Both the position numbers and the translations under genes were made by a program. The notes under the pieces are model-generated. The model worked only from the letters and a program-made list of their open reading frames with translations, did not search any database and had not been told where the DNA came from. Shown here piece after piece: positions 45,070-55,544 of a stretch of 64,000 nt of DNA (position 1 is its first letter; the number at the start of each line of letters is the position of its first letter). Source of the stretch: Euclidia mi (taxonomy: Eukaryota; Arthropoda; Insecta; Lepidoptera; Erebidae); assembly GCA_944739405.2 (NCBI GenBank), contig OX123196.2:54288196-54352195 (forward strand). Reading direction: 5' to 3'.

Positions 45070-46648
45070 AAAAATTAATTAACAAGCCACTACTACACTA
45101 CTGCAATACCTTATCAAAATGCCTCTTTTTATGAAATAGTAACAAGTGTTCCTGACTCAGTTACATAAAACAACAATATGCAGATCCCAATTTGAACAGG
45201 TTTAACAAATCAAATCACACAAGTCTCTGTATCTACGTTCAAATCTACTTATCGATATTCATGATAGATTTACACCTTTATTTAACTCAATCTGAGGATT
45301 TATCAACATTCTATAGAAAGTAATTCTGGCAAACCAGATCTTGAGTGATCATTCAAAACACTTTCCATTTTCGTATATAAAACGTCATTTTACGACCCCA
45401 TTATAAGGATGTGTCTTACAAAAAAAACCAACCGAAGCCGGGTGTTGGTTCTAAAACCAATATTACAACTAAACTAGAAGAACGACCAACACGTTTCACT
45501 CAAACGCACTTGCTTTTATTGGAATAATGCAAGTCGGACTGTACGCTCAGTTTTGTTTATACTACATACTATGTCCATAAACGGCTGTACGCGAGACCGG
45601 AGGATATTTTTGTCCTCCTAGGTAGCCAAGCATATGTTCACAAGGTTCGTGATCGCAAGTCACTCTCACATGATTTACTAAAAAATAAATAAAAACAATC
45701 GCATTCTTTTTAAACCGAGTATCGAACTCAGAACCTCCGTTTGATATTTACGCTATAGCTAGATCACAGTTGTATTCAGACAACCATATGCTAACATAAA
45801 ATGCAAAAGACGTAATTAAATCGTTCAGTGCTACTCGCCATTTTTGTTTTACCTTTATTTATTTCTTATTTAGCTATTGAGAAGAAAGCTTATTCGTGAT
45901 ATCTTGTCATGGAAAAAACGACACCGGCACCGTCGAGGTCAAACGGTTTACAAACGCCTGTTTCAACCACAACAGTAAACAAGTAGGCCCAACCAGTACC
46001 TATACTAATAATTACATGCATAATTTCACTATATTAATTTTGTAGAAGTCAAGTAAGGTATTTGAATATACAATGGCTTTGTTTATATTGTTCTTTGTCA
46101 ATTTATACTACCCTTGACGATTTGGCTGTACTGAATTGAATAACTCATAGGAATTATTTTGCGTTAACAACGCCCTTTATCGTAACACAGGTCAATTTCA
46201 CTATAAAGCTATTATAAATTTAAATTAAACGTAACGTAATATGCTACACCGACATCTAAGCAGTCGCACTTTCCTTCTTTTTTTAAATATTATATTTGTT
46301 TTACTGACCTGTATTTATCCTAATCGCCATTTGTAGTATTTGCTATCACAGCAAATATAACCACAACACGGATCGATGTAACACTGGCTCACCACTACAC
46401 ACAGATCCGAGAGAGCACGTCCAACGCGCACCGTGTCTATTTACCAACTGACTGTCCGTAGTGATAGTGACAGCCACAGACTATACAGATATACTAGTAG
46501 TGACAGGTTTCAAGCGACGCTACTTCCTCTATTGGTGTACATGAGACAATTTATTGTATCTATTGCATAGATACAACCACTACATTTCCCAAAACTAAAA
46601 AGAGATAAAACTACCATAATGTTACGTATGTCACATGTTTTTTGGCCG
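45070..46648. other. Intergenic
   Basis: No gene seen. A degenerate tRNA-like B box on the minus strand near 45715-45735 may mark an old SINE. Confidence 0.4.
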
Positions 46649-46785
46649 ACACCGACAGGCCTCTCCTCCCACGACCGCACCCGACTGCGAGGGACAGACA
46701 GAACTGTCCCCCGCACCCGCACCTATGGACGCATCCTACGCAGGCCTCACGCAAGCCCACGTGGAGCGTCCCCTCATTGCTACAT
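46649..46785 (-). mobile_element. Inverted partial copy of the R1-like element
   Basis: Its reverse complement matches 3085-3225 (GGACGCTCCA, TGCGTAGGATGCGTCC, GCGGGGGACAGTTCTGTCTG, GAGAGGCGTGTCGG). Only the 5' part is present. Confidence 0.8.
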
Positions 46786-47964
46786 AGTCGAAGATAAAAT
46801 TGGCTGGGTCGAATTTCGATATTCGCTAATCTTGACTCAGGCGCATCCCTAATACAACCCGAATTATCAGTGCCTTGTACGCCATGGTTACAAATAGACG
46901 ACAGCATCGTGACGTCACAAGCGCAGGCGATCAGAAAAAGTGAAGAAAGTAAACATTATTAAAATATTTATTATTTATTTTATACTAAGTGACTGTTATA
47001 ATGAGTGCGAATTTAATGACTACGGAGGAACTTCTTCGCATAGGTATTAGAAGGAGTTCCTGAATCCTGATGACGAAGGCTTTTCGGAAACAAAATCTTT
47101 GGACGACTATGATTTAAAGGTACCTAAGGAAGTACCTACTGTAATTTTTTTCTGCTTTTATTTTAAACAAAAATTAATCTTATTAAAAACCGAAATAATA
47201 TCAGTAGGTATGTGGCCCAGTATTGGTGCTAGTAGACCGAATGTAACTTATTTTTGTTAAAAATAATTTAGATAGGTACAATTGGGAATGTTTTTTTTTC
47301 GTGAAACAACTATAGATATTTTTTTATGTTTATACGTACCTATACAATCTATACATATACTTAAACTGTTTGAACATTCGGAATTATAAAGATTATAAAT
47401 GTACCTAATTAAAAAAACCGTTTTATTTATTTTAAAATAATATTGTACGGGAACACATCGATAAGCGAGATTTACGTTGCTACATCCTTATTTCGGAAGC
47501 GAAATAGTCATACAAATGGCGGGACGTCCACGCCATGGTCACAAATAGAAGACAGCAGATAAAGACTAGTGCTGTGCCAGTTATTACATTTAATTATATT
47601 GTCGTCTCATAACTGTTATTACGGTGTTATGCAACTCTGTAAATTATGTATAACTATAACAATAGTAGGAGGAAGTGTAATTAGGAATTAAATTTCAATG
47701 TTACAAGGACATTACATTCTGAAATCGGAGACGAAAATAAAAATACAATTAAATATCGATGTAGTATTGGAATCCCTTTTTTTTCGTAGGTATTTGCGCG
47801 AAATTTGTGGCTTGGCGATGAGGGCAGGTTCATGTATTTTTGCTCTGGCGTTCAAAAGGTTAATAAGTATTTTTTCTGTTTGTTTCAGGTATATCTCGAT
47901 TTATACGTTACGCTTATGATTTGTAAATACGATAACTTTTTATTTTAATGTACAACTATCAGCA
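46786..47964. other. Intergenic with about 27-bp direct repeats
   Basis: CGCCATGGTNACAAATAGA occurs at about 46880-46906 and 47531-47557. A short ATG frame at 47001 (MSANLMTTEELLRI) breaks after 20 codons; I do not call it a gene. Confidence 0.45.
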
Positions 47965-48142
47965 TCTATACCAACATATTATTATAAAAAGAAGTCCCCG
48001 CGGCATTCTATATGTCTGTATGAACGCGATTATCTCAACTACTGAACGGATTTCTGTACGGTTTTCTACAATTGATAGTGTGATTCCTAAAGAAGTTTTA
48101 GGTTTGTTATTTACACGGACGAGAGTCGCGGGCGACGTCTAG
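47965..48142 (+). mobile_element. Helitron-like element
   Basis: 178 bp. Starts TCTATACCAACATATTATTA after A and ends with stem GTCGCGGGCGAC and CTAG before T. Confidence 0.7.
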
Positions 48143-48578
48143 TTTATTTAAAAGCGAAAAGTCACGGCCCACTTGCGTAACGTTTGATTTACGTCACTCC
48201 TTAATTAAAGTTTGTTGAACAGAATTAACAGCATAAAATCATTTAACTTAAAAGTATTTAGCGTCCTCTTGCACAACGACAACATCGCTTAGATTTAGTT
48301 AAACATTTTATGAGGTCGGTAAAGTAGTTTCTACGTTTTCTTTCATGGCATGATGTCTTTTTGTTACGATTTTAACGATGTTATGCGTATGATTTTGCAT
48401 AAAATAAAACGCATTGTCATCGCCTAGCAACGAAATGACAATTACAAATAATAACTTGAAACTTTTGAGTTTCCAGTTATTATATATTAGTCTATGCTTT
48501 TGAGCAATAACAATAACACAAGTACATTGTTATCATTTATATAATTATAGATATTGAATAAATATGAGTGAGAAAAAT
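48143..48578. other. Intergenic
   Basis: No feature recognised. Confidence 0.4.
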
Positions 48579-48615
48579 ATAACAAGATCCCGAGCAGTGC
48601 CCGGGATCTTGTTAT
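48579..48615. repeat. Perfect 14-bp hairpin, 9-nt loop
   Basis: ATAACAAGATCCCG (48579-48592) pairs exactly with 48602-48615. It sits at the 3' end of the HARBI1-like remnant. Confidence 0.9.
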
Positions 48616-48619
48616 AGGT

Positions 48620-49039
48620 GAGTGTAGACCTGTCGATGACATATTTTAATTGCGGTTCTATCTGTTGTAATGGCAAAATAGTTCTTGCTTTGCTCAAACG
48701 AAATCTTAATATATAAAATCCTTGCGTTACTGACTGACTGACAGACACGCTACAGCCGAAACTATTGGGCGCAGGAATCTGAAATTTGGCACGTATGTTC
48801 CTTGGGTATCGCACTAAGAAGGGATTTCCCGAAATTCCCACGGGATCGGCCAAAATAGGTAAATTTAAAAAAATGCAGGCGTAGCTGCTGGCGTCCTCTA
48901 GTCCTCGTATAAACTTGCCGTCAGAAGGAGAGTTTAATAAATTGGTTCGGGGAAAAGCTTGTCGTGTGATGGGTCTAGATAAGTAATCTATAATTTCTTC
49001 GTCATCGTCAGAATACAAATCAAGCAAAACCAAATCCAT
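48620..49039 (-). pseudogene. HARBI1-like (PIF/Harbinger) nuclease, N-terminal part, split by a Helitron
   Basis: PIF/Harbinger transposases and the host HARBI1 proteins share a start with an acidic DDDEE patch and an FRLSK block. Here the minus strand reads MDLVLLDLYSDDDEEIIDYL and FPRTNLLNSP, then KFIRG; after the inserted Helitron (48704-48901) it resumes with FRLSKARTILPLQQIE and LKYVIDR. Removing the insertion restores KFIRGFRLSK in frame. The coding match ends near 48620 at a small hairpin, so only about 80 codons of an about 350-residue protein survive. No DDE motif is present. It could be a transposon or a HARBI1-derived host gene fragment. Confidence 0.7.
48704..48901 (+). mobile_element. 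Helitron-like element, family H1 copy 3, nested
   Basis: 198 bp, TCTTAATATATAAAATCC to GCGTCCTCTAG, between A and T. Relative to the other two copies it lacks about 9 bp around GGGTATCGCACTAAG. It is inserted in the HARBI1-like exon. Confidence 0.88.
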
Positions 49040-50481
49040 ATTTTTTTATAAATACGTATAATAATTATCTTAGGTTATATTTCCTTGATTGATCTCGTCG
49101 CTAATGACAAAGGAGAAATGAGATGAGAGAAATGTAGCGGCCAGAAAGTTGTGAATCGTTGAAATTAAACATATAATTTTTAAAATTTATACATCGTTTT
49201 CGTTTCTTGATAGAGCTTCGGTAAAAGAATTTAGTTTTTAAAGATTATTATTTTGAATAGGCTATGGTAATAGCGGATGAATGTCTTATGTTGCCAGCAT
49301 TAAAAATAAAATGAAGTATGGTAGGCAGAATTTGTTTTAAGGAAATAATATTTTTATTATTATATTAGAAAACAATATCTTTTATTTACTTCATAAATAA
49401 ATTTGTAAAAAGAATCAAGAAATATATAATTTATTATATATTCCATAATTATTAATCGGTAAAAATCGTTTTGTGTTTTAATCGATAGTAGAAATATTTA
49501 TTCAAACCATTTGCAACATATTTTTTTTATCTGTTATGTCATTCTTGTTGCTACTGCGCATTGTGAATATTTTGCTCTGATTTATTGGTGTTTTCGTACG
49601 GTTTTAATTGTAATGTAATTGAATATAAATTCAATAATAATGATCATTACCTTCTACCCATGCTAAGAATATGCAGCGGTGTTTGTGATTGTGGTTAGTT
49701 TTTTTGGACGAGTATACATAGTACGAGGTTCCCTAGTACACATGTGATTATTCATTATTATTGGCCTCTCTTTATGTAGTTTTTGTTCTTTATGACACAA
49801 AGACATACCTTTATTTACGTCTAGGTATTATATTTATGTTAAAATTCAATTTTGCGGTATATTTAGTTGTGGAATCATTTCCATTTCAAATATCTCGTAT
49901 CTTATTTCCACCAATAGTTATTTAAAAAAAAAGTTAATAGAGTAGTCATTTATCTTCAAAACACACGTGGTGTCGTGTTTGTCCGTGCCAGGCCCATAAT
50001 GTATGGCCAAATGGTACATCTCCTTTAGAACGTCAGTACTACAGTTCTTAAATGAAATTAGCCACTAAACAGCCGATTTTCGGTAATTAATTTTGACAGT
50101 TCTTAAATCATATTAGTCGACAAATTTTTAGCTAGAGGTGTTGAATGGTTCGACGCGTTGTTAACTTGAACTTAGTCGGACGCCGGATATGCTGTGAGTT
50201 GGACGTGCCGCAAGTTGCAAAAAGTAAATATGACCCATCCCTGTAGTCAACGTAACTATTTTAGCCATAATTATGTCCGCTTATTATTATGTCGTCCTTT
50301 TTTGGTTTTTAATAATATTTTTATATATTTTCAACATGTTTAGTTGCTTATATCTATTCCCTTTGTATTTTCGTGACGAAATCTATCGTTTTAGATATCT
50401 ATATGTTATTGTTTTTGTAGAATATAAATTATAGTCGTTTTTGTTTTGTTTGTAGGTATTTTGTCGCAAGTTTGAATAAAC
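49040..50481. other. Intergenic, AT-rich
   Basis: No gene seen. ATGACCCATCCCYG occurs at about 50230 and again at 50957. Confidence 0.4.
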
Positions 50482-50667
50482 ATGGACCACGCATCGCCAG
50501 AAAAACCTTCACCAAAGAGACCCAATGTTCGTAGAAGGTGCCAGCTGTGTCCCATCAAAAAAGACCGAAAGACTAACCATACGTGCCATTGTTGCGGCAA
50601 ACATATTTGCCCCGAACATTTCATAACTTTATGCGCCGAATGTGTTCATGTTGATTGTTCCAATTAA
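50482..50667 (+). pseudogene. piggyBac-like transposase C-terminal zinc-finger exon
   Basis: A 61-codon frame whose cysteines follow CxxC (CQLC), CxxC (CHCC), CxxH (CPEH) and CxxC (CAEC): a C5HC2 cross-brace like the domain that ends piggyBac transposases and binds their terminal repeats. The basic KKDRKTNHTCHC stretch fits too. The upstream sequence TTTGTTTGTAG could be a splice acceptor. No catalytic DDD domain was found, so it is an orphan exon or a decayed element. Confidence is limited by the short length. Confidence 0.55.
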
Positions 50668-52196
50668 TTTTTGTTATGTTTATTTCAAAGATTCTTTTGT
50701 TAAGTTCCTATAAGTGCCATATAAATTTTAAAAAAAATATTAAAATAAGCGTTTATTGTGATTAATCTAGAGAAGGCTATTTTTGTTAACTTTTTAAAGT
50801 GATATATTTAATGATTAAGTAAACTAACTAATAAATATTTTTTTGTTCAAATCAAGTGATATTTTATTTAATTACACAAGCTTCAATAGAGTTATTAGAG
50901 AAAAAATATTTTTTTCGAAATATTGCAGGATACTGGATTAAAAAAAAAGGTAATTATGACCCATCCCCGATGTCCATGTAATGAATTTGTACCACCACGA
51001 CGCCGGGTTAATCTTTTTCTCGTTAAATACGTCTTAATTCAATTTAAGAATCGTTGTGCAAGTGGGCCTAAACTCATTGTCTAAACGCGTTAGCATCATA
51101 ACTGCGGGACGGGATGTGTTGAGTTGCAATTTAGATCTAAACATAAACTTTGATTGTTTTTTATTTTTAGTAAGGTTGTTATTTGTTTTGTGCAATTTCT
51201 AAATAAAAAAATAAATAAATAAAACTACTCGCTTAACAGAACCTGACATTTGGCGGATGCTTTTCAATTTAACTTTATTCCTAGTACTAAACTACCATGA
51301 TGCTATCTCGCGAATTAAATGTATCACCACCATAATCCAACTGTTACGACATTCATATCTATCTTACAATTGACAATTTGCTTTGACCACAAACAGTAGT
51401 TCAAAACAATATGTGTTATGATGTATGCAACGATTATTGAAAAGTTACGAAACCAGAGTGAAACGACAGACGTAAACGGTAAACAGATTGCTTATTTATA
51501 AGTTTTGGCATTAATCTATATTATGTTACCTCAATGGGTTTTGGACGGTTTTTCATTCATGAAATTACATTTCAAAGGGCGCGATATAGAGTAGCGCCAA
51601 GTTTTCGACAAGTTTTTGACAGAATGCATAGTTATCATGACAGTTCGCTTACTACACGTGCGTGTAATCCCCTTTGTCGAACTCAGAAAAAAGTAAACAA
51701 GACCTTCACCATTCATTTTACAAAATACTCCTGAAGATAAAACTAATTTGCTATTTATACATTCATCAAATGAACAGGGAAATTAAAAAACATTCCATTA
51801 ACCTTTTCGTCAGCGTTTCAATCCCTGTTGCACCATTTTAACCTCATAGGCACACAGGTTTAACACCAAAACAGCTAAATATACTTTTTCCAGGCCGCAG
51901 GCTATTTGGTTAAATATCCGGTATGCCACTGAAACGTCGGAAATGTCGGACAAACAGAGTGACGTGCCATCATACCTTACTTCTGACTGTTTACGCCGAT
52001 AGTCGACAAACAAGTAAAATGCCATTGGTTTTATCAAGACAACCGAAAATGCGACAATATAGACCAATAACACAGGGCGAAAACGAACGGGCGAAAACTG
52101 TTCGAAAAAGACTGTACTATTTCGATGTTTTACAAATATCACATGCAACAATACATCGTCAGATACAAGTGTACTGAATAGTTGAAGAGATTTGAC
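50668..52196. other. Intergenic
   Basis: Short ORFs overlap on both strands at 51530-51735 and 51810-52177, but none resembles a known protein. Confidence 0.4.
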
Positions 52197-52520
52197 GATA
52201 ACAACCCAATGTCGTCAAGTTTGGGCTCGTTTGAGTCGTCTTTACATAGAATTTGATGATGGATGATTTCCATGGTCTGATGATAGAGTTGGAAGGTGAC
52301 CATGAGATCTTTGTGATACAATAACCCAATATCATCGAGTTTAGGGTCGTTTGATTCGTCTTTATATGGACTTTGGTACTGGATGTTTTCCAGGGTCTAA
52401 TGATAGAGCAGGAAGGCGGTTATGGGATCTTTGTAATACAATAACGCAATCTCATCGAGTTTAGGCTCGTTGGTTTTGTCTTTTTGGTATTGGATGATTT
52501 CCGGGATCTGATGATGGAAC
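52197..52520 (-). pseudogene. Tandem 120-bp (40-codon) repeat with a conserved reading frame
   Basis: About 2.7 units of 120 bp. On the minus strand each unit keeps one frame: a QxxxxKDxSNxPKLDDIGLL type segment, then YHKDxxxTFxLYHQT. Comparing units, PKLDDIGLL is encoded with six different third-base or synonymous choices and no amino-acid change between two of them. That argues that the repeat was once under selection as protein. One TAG (CAG-type position) interrupts the middle unit. The frame ends shortly after the last unit (LSSNLFNYSVHL, stop near 52139). I do not recognise the protein. Confidence 0.6.
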
Positions 52521-52912
52521 TGAAACGAACGTGTTAAGGGCTAGATAGTTGAAAACAAAAAAAAATACTTGAAATTGCCAGAAAGGTACAGGTCTACATT
52601 TCAGAATTGAGGCACGTAAGGAAGGTCTCCCCCTAAAAAGCAAAAACTAAAAATAATTTTTAAATAAAAAAACCAAGGAACTAAAAAACAAAAAATAATT
52701 GGTTTTGGAGCAAACAATTTTGGAATCGGTGCCAAGCCCTTACGCAAAAAGTTACTAAATTACAAACTACCTATTCTATCAACAACGAAAGTTATATAAA
52801 AATGTGTAGAGGTTTTATAGTCAGATCAGAAATAGTTGGCTTGGAACCGACTCCCAAAATTTTTGCTCCAAAACCAATTAATTTTTGTTTTTTAGTTCCT
52901 TAGTGTTTTTTG
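52521..52912. other. Intergenic
   Basis: GGTTTTGGAGCAAA at 52701 and its reverse complement TTTGCTCCAAAACC at 52862, with flanking AATTNTTGTTTTTTAG, form a spaced inverted repeat over 52680-52900. No gene. Confidence 0.5.
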
Positions 52913-53180
52913 ACATACATACATACATATCGTCACGCCTTTTATCCCCGAAGGGGTAGGCAGAGGTGTATTTTTACACCCACTTTTCGCCAGATATACT
53001 TTAGCCCACGTAATAAGGGGCGAGCCTATTGCCGTACCGGGCGCATTTCCAGACTCCGTGCTGCTACTGAGAATTTCGTGACAGAAAAACCCAATAACAC
53101 TGCCCGACCCAGGAATCGAACCCGGGACCTCCGGATCCCACGCGCACATTTATGGCGCGAGACCAACGAGGCAGTCGTAT
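52913..53180 (-). mobile_element. tRNA-derived SINE, complete copy
   Basis: On the minus strand: tRNA-like head with B box GGGTTCGATTCCTGG (about 53110), a body, then GCCTACCCCTTCGGGGATAA and the 3' tail (ATGT)n at 52913-52930. Pol III transcription from the internal boxes is expected from the family. Next to its head (53185-53283) lies another repeat piece with TCGCCTCTTACGACACCCAC. Confidence 0.85.
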
Positions 53181-53487
53181 AGGGTTTGATGTCGAGTTTT
53201 CCGTCTCTACGCAAAGATGGTATTTGCACCGTGTTATCCTTTAGTCGCCTCTTACGACACCCACGGGAAGATAGGGGTGGTGACACTTGTATTCTAGTCC
53301 CAAACTAAGCAGAGCTTATACTATGGGTACTAGACAATAGATAAACTTACATATATATACTTTTTTGTAAATACATACATATTTTACATTGAAACACCCA
53401 GAGCAAGACAAAAACCCATGTTCATGCACACAAATGTTTGACTTGAGCGAGGATCGAATCGATCCGCGATCTTCAGTACGACAATAT

Positions 53488-53880
53488 CATCATCATCATC
53501 ATCGCTTTAGCGTTTTCCCGGTTGCATTTAAGACTTCCACATCTTGGAGCCCAAGGTCCGCTTACTGGTCTAACCAGATATGACAGAATATCAACTTTTC
53601 CATAGAGCGAATGCCGTCTGACCTCCGCAACCCAAAGGGATAGCGATATTCCATGGTTTAGACCAGTATCAGTTTAGTTGAGGGTACTGACTCCGCGTAC
53701 CAATTTTCAACGATCTTCATGACAGCCGGAACTAACGGTTTAACGTGTTCTTCGAGGCACGGGGCTAGTGATCATTAACACACACTTAACTTCACAAAGC
53801 CATTGGTGCACGCCGTGGACTCAAGCACGATACCCTCTGCATAGCAGTCTGTTGGTGTCTCCACTAGGCTATCGCTGTCT
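53488..53880 (-). mobile_element. tRNA-headed SINE (GATATTCCATGG type)
   Basis: Diverged copy of the family at 59738-60114, with a (GAT)n tail at its 3' end (plus-strand ATCATCATCATC at 53487-53503). Confidence 0.8.
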
Positions 53881-54123
53881 CCAAGATAGCACAATTTATA
53901 TAAACCTGAATAAATTATGACGGGACTCTTAAAATTTTAACATCCAAAGCCTACCGTTAAATCAAATAATCTCTCATATTTCTTATTTTTCAACAGAAAC
54001 TAGAGGTACCGTACTCAAATATTATGAAAACCTTGGTATAATATTTACACTTGAATTCCACAGCTCAATTTAAACTGGTAAAATTTCACCAAAAACCGCT
54101 ACTCCGTCTGTAGTCTCTACATC
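53881..54123. other. Intergenic
   Basis: No feature recognised. Confidence 0.4.
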
Positions 54124-54287
54124 TAACGGCCCGGTCACGATCTACAGCAGCGTTTAGCAGCGGCAGCGATTTCGATGTAAATGGCGCGTTTAATCTGGCC
54201 GCGCTGGAGTTAAGCGCGCCATTATATATAGTATATCGAAATCGCTTGCCACTGCCTCCCGCCGCTGTAGGTCGTGACGGGCCGTAA
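54124..54287. mobile_element. 158-bp hairpin MITE, TAA target site (PIF/Harbinger-like)
   Basis: The element 54127-54284 starts CGGCCCGGTCACGA, and its arms (about 65 bp, imperfect) pair over most of the length. TAA flanks both sides (54124-54126, 54285-54287). A three-base TWA duplication is typical of PIF/Harbinger. Confidence 0.75.
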
Positions 54288-55204
54288 ATATTTCAATACA
54301 TATGATATGTCGAACGCTCGAGTGCTCAAAGTAATTACTTTACGTCCCCAACTAGAATTGAAACGTCGATCCTTTGTTTCAGTGTTGGTGCATTAGATAT
54401 GATTGACTTTGGTGTTATATCTCGAGATTCTCGTGAATGTTGGGATTTAATTTCATTCACTCGGTATTGAGATGGATATTCAAAGATATGTTCGAATTGT
54501 GATCGTACGTGCCGCTGTTCAAGGAAAATTATATTCGCGGATGAAATGAAACTCATTGAATGAAATTCATGAAACCTCAAATGGGTTTTATGAATTTCAT
54601 TAACAAACAACATAAACAAGCGACAGCCAGTCAATTTATGTGACGACAAACCCAGTAATTGTAATAGGGCTTTTACGCACACAGAATATTCAGCAAAGCT
54701 TCTAAAGGTATCACGGTATATGTCGAAAAACAAACATTGGCGTTATCTTACGGGCACCGACTGTACTTCTGATGATCCCGAAGCGAACTATTAAAGTTCC
54801 TATACGCGATTAATATCATAATATAGAAGTACCAGCAACAGTTGTCAAGCTATGGTCCACCAGGCAGGATCACCAAGCCAGGTCAGAGGATCCTTTGAAA
54901 GAACCCCTTAACTCTTACAAAAGCGTACTTTATAGCCTAGTGTTTCAATTCACTCCCTATAGAGTAAAATCAGTGATAAATCCTGACATTGCGGAGAGTA
55001 CCTACATAAGTACTTCAACTGAAATTGGAAACAAAAGTTTAAACATTACAGAAAGTGTTTACTACGTGGATATCTAATCTACAGTACTTGGCATCTGGAC
55101 AGTTAGAAATTCGATAGGCTAATTGAACATATCCAGATTAGGATTTCTTAATTATTTATGTAGATAAATGTCTATTACCTCTGCATATCCTAATATGGAT
55201 GTAT
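54288..55204. other. Intergenic
   Basis: No gene seen except the hairpin at 54559-54601. Confidence 0.4.
54559..54601. repeat. Quasi-palindrome, 18-bp arms, 6-nt loop
   Basis: AATGAAATTCATGAAACC (54559-54576) pairs with 54584-54601 except for one base. Confidence 0.85.
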
Positions 55205-55322
55205 ATATTGAGCCCCCTATTACGTGGGACTAAAATATATCTGGCAAAAAGTGGGTGTAGCAATATATCTCTGCCTACCTCTTCGGGGATATAGGCGTGA
55301 GACTATGTATGTATGTATGTAT
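55205..55322 (+). mobile_element. SINE 3' end with (TATG)n tail
   Basis: TCTGCCTACCTCTTCGGGGA and ATAGGCGTGAGACTATG followed by TATG repeats match the tail of 52913-53180. 5' truncated. Confidence 0.75.
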
Positions 55323-55327
55323 AATGA

Positions 55328-55440
55328 GCAGTGATAGCCTAGTGGAGAGACCAACAGACTGCTACGACGCGCACCATTGTCTTTTCGAGGTTACATTACA
55401 AGACCCATCACCAAGCCGAAGTCGAGTAGTTATGGACATC
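55328..55440 (+). mobile_element. SINE head fragment
   Basis: AGCAGTGATAGCCTAGTGGA, GACCAACAGACTGC and GACGCGCACCATTG match SINE heads. Inserted directly after the tail of the previous SINE; the B-box region is deleted. Confidence 0.65.
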
Positions 55441-55544
55441 ATCATAATTACCCCATCTGGTACAATACTTGTTTGAAAAAAGTATTGAAAGAAAAAATAA
55501 ATTTTATAGCAATACAAGAAATATGGCAATAATTATGATTATAT

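Noticed and set aside
47001..47120. Short frame MSANLMTTEELLRI as start of a piggyBac transposase matching the zinc finger at 50482
   Set aside because: Stops after 20 codons, needs a frameshift, and no catalytic region lies between; the link is speculative.
51810..52177. Overlapping ORFs of 113 and 84 codons on opposite strands
   Set aside because: Neither shows a recognisable domain, signal peptide or support from splice context.
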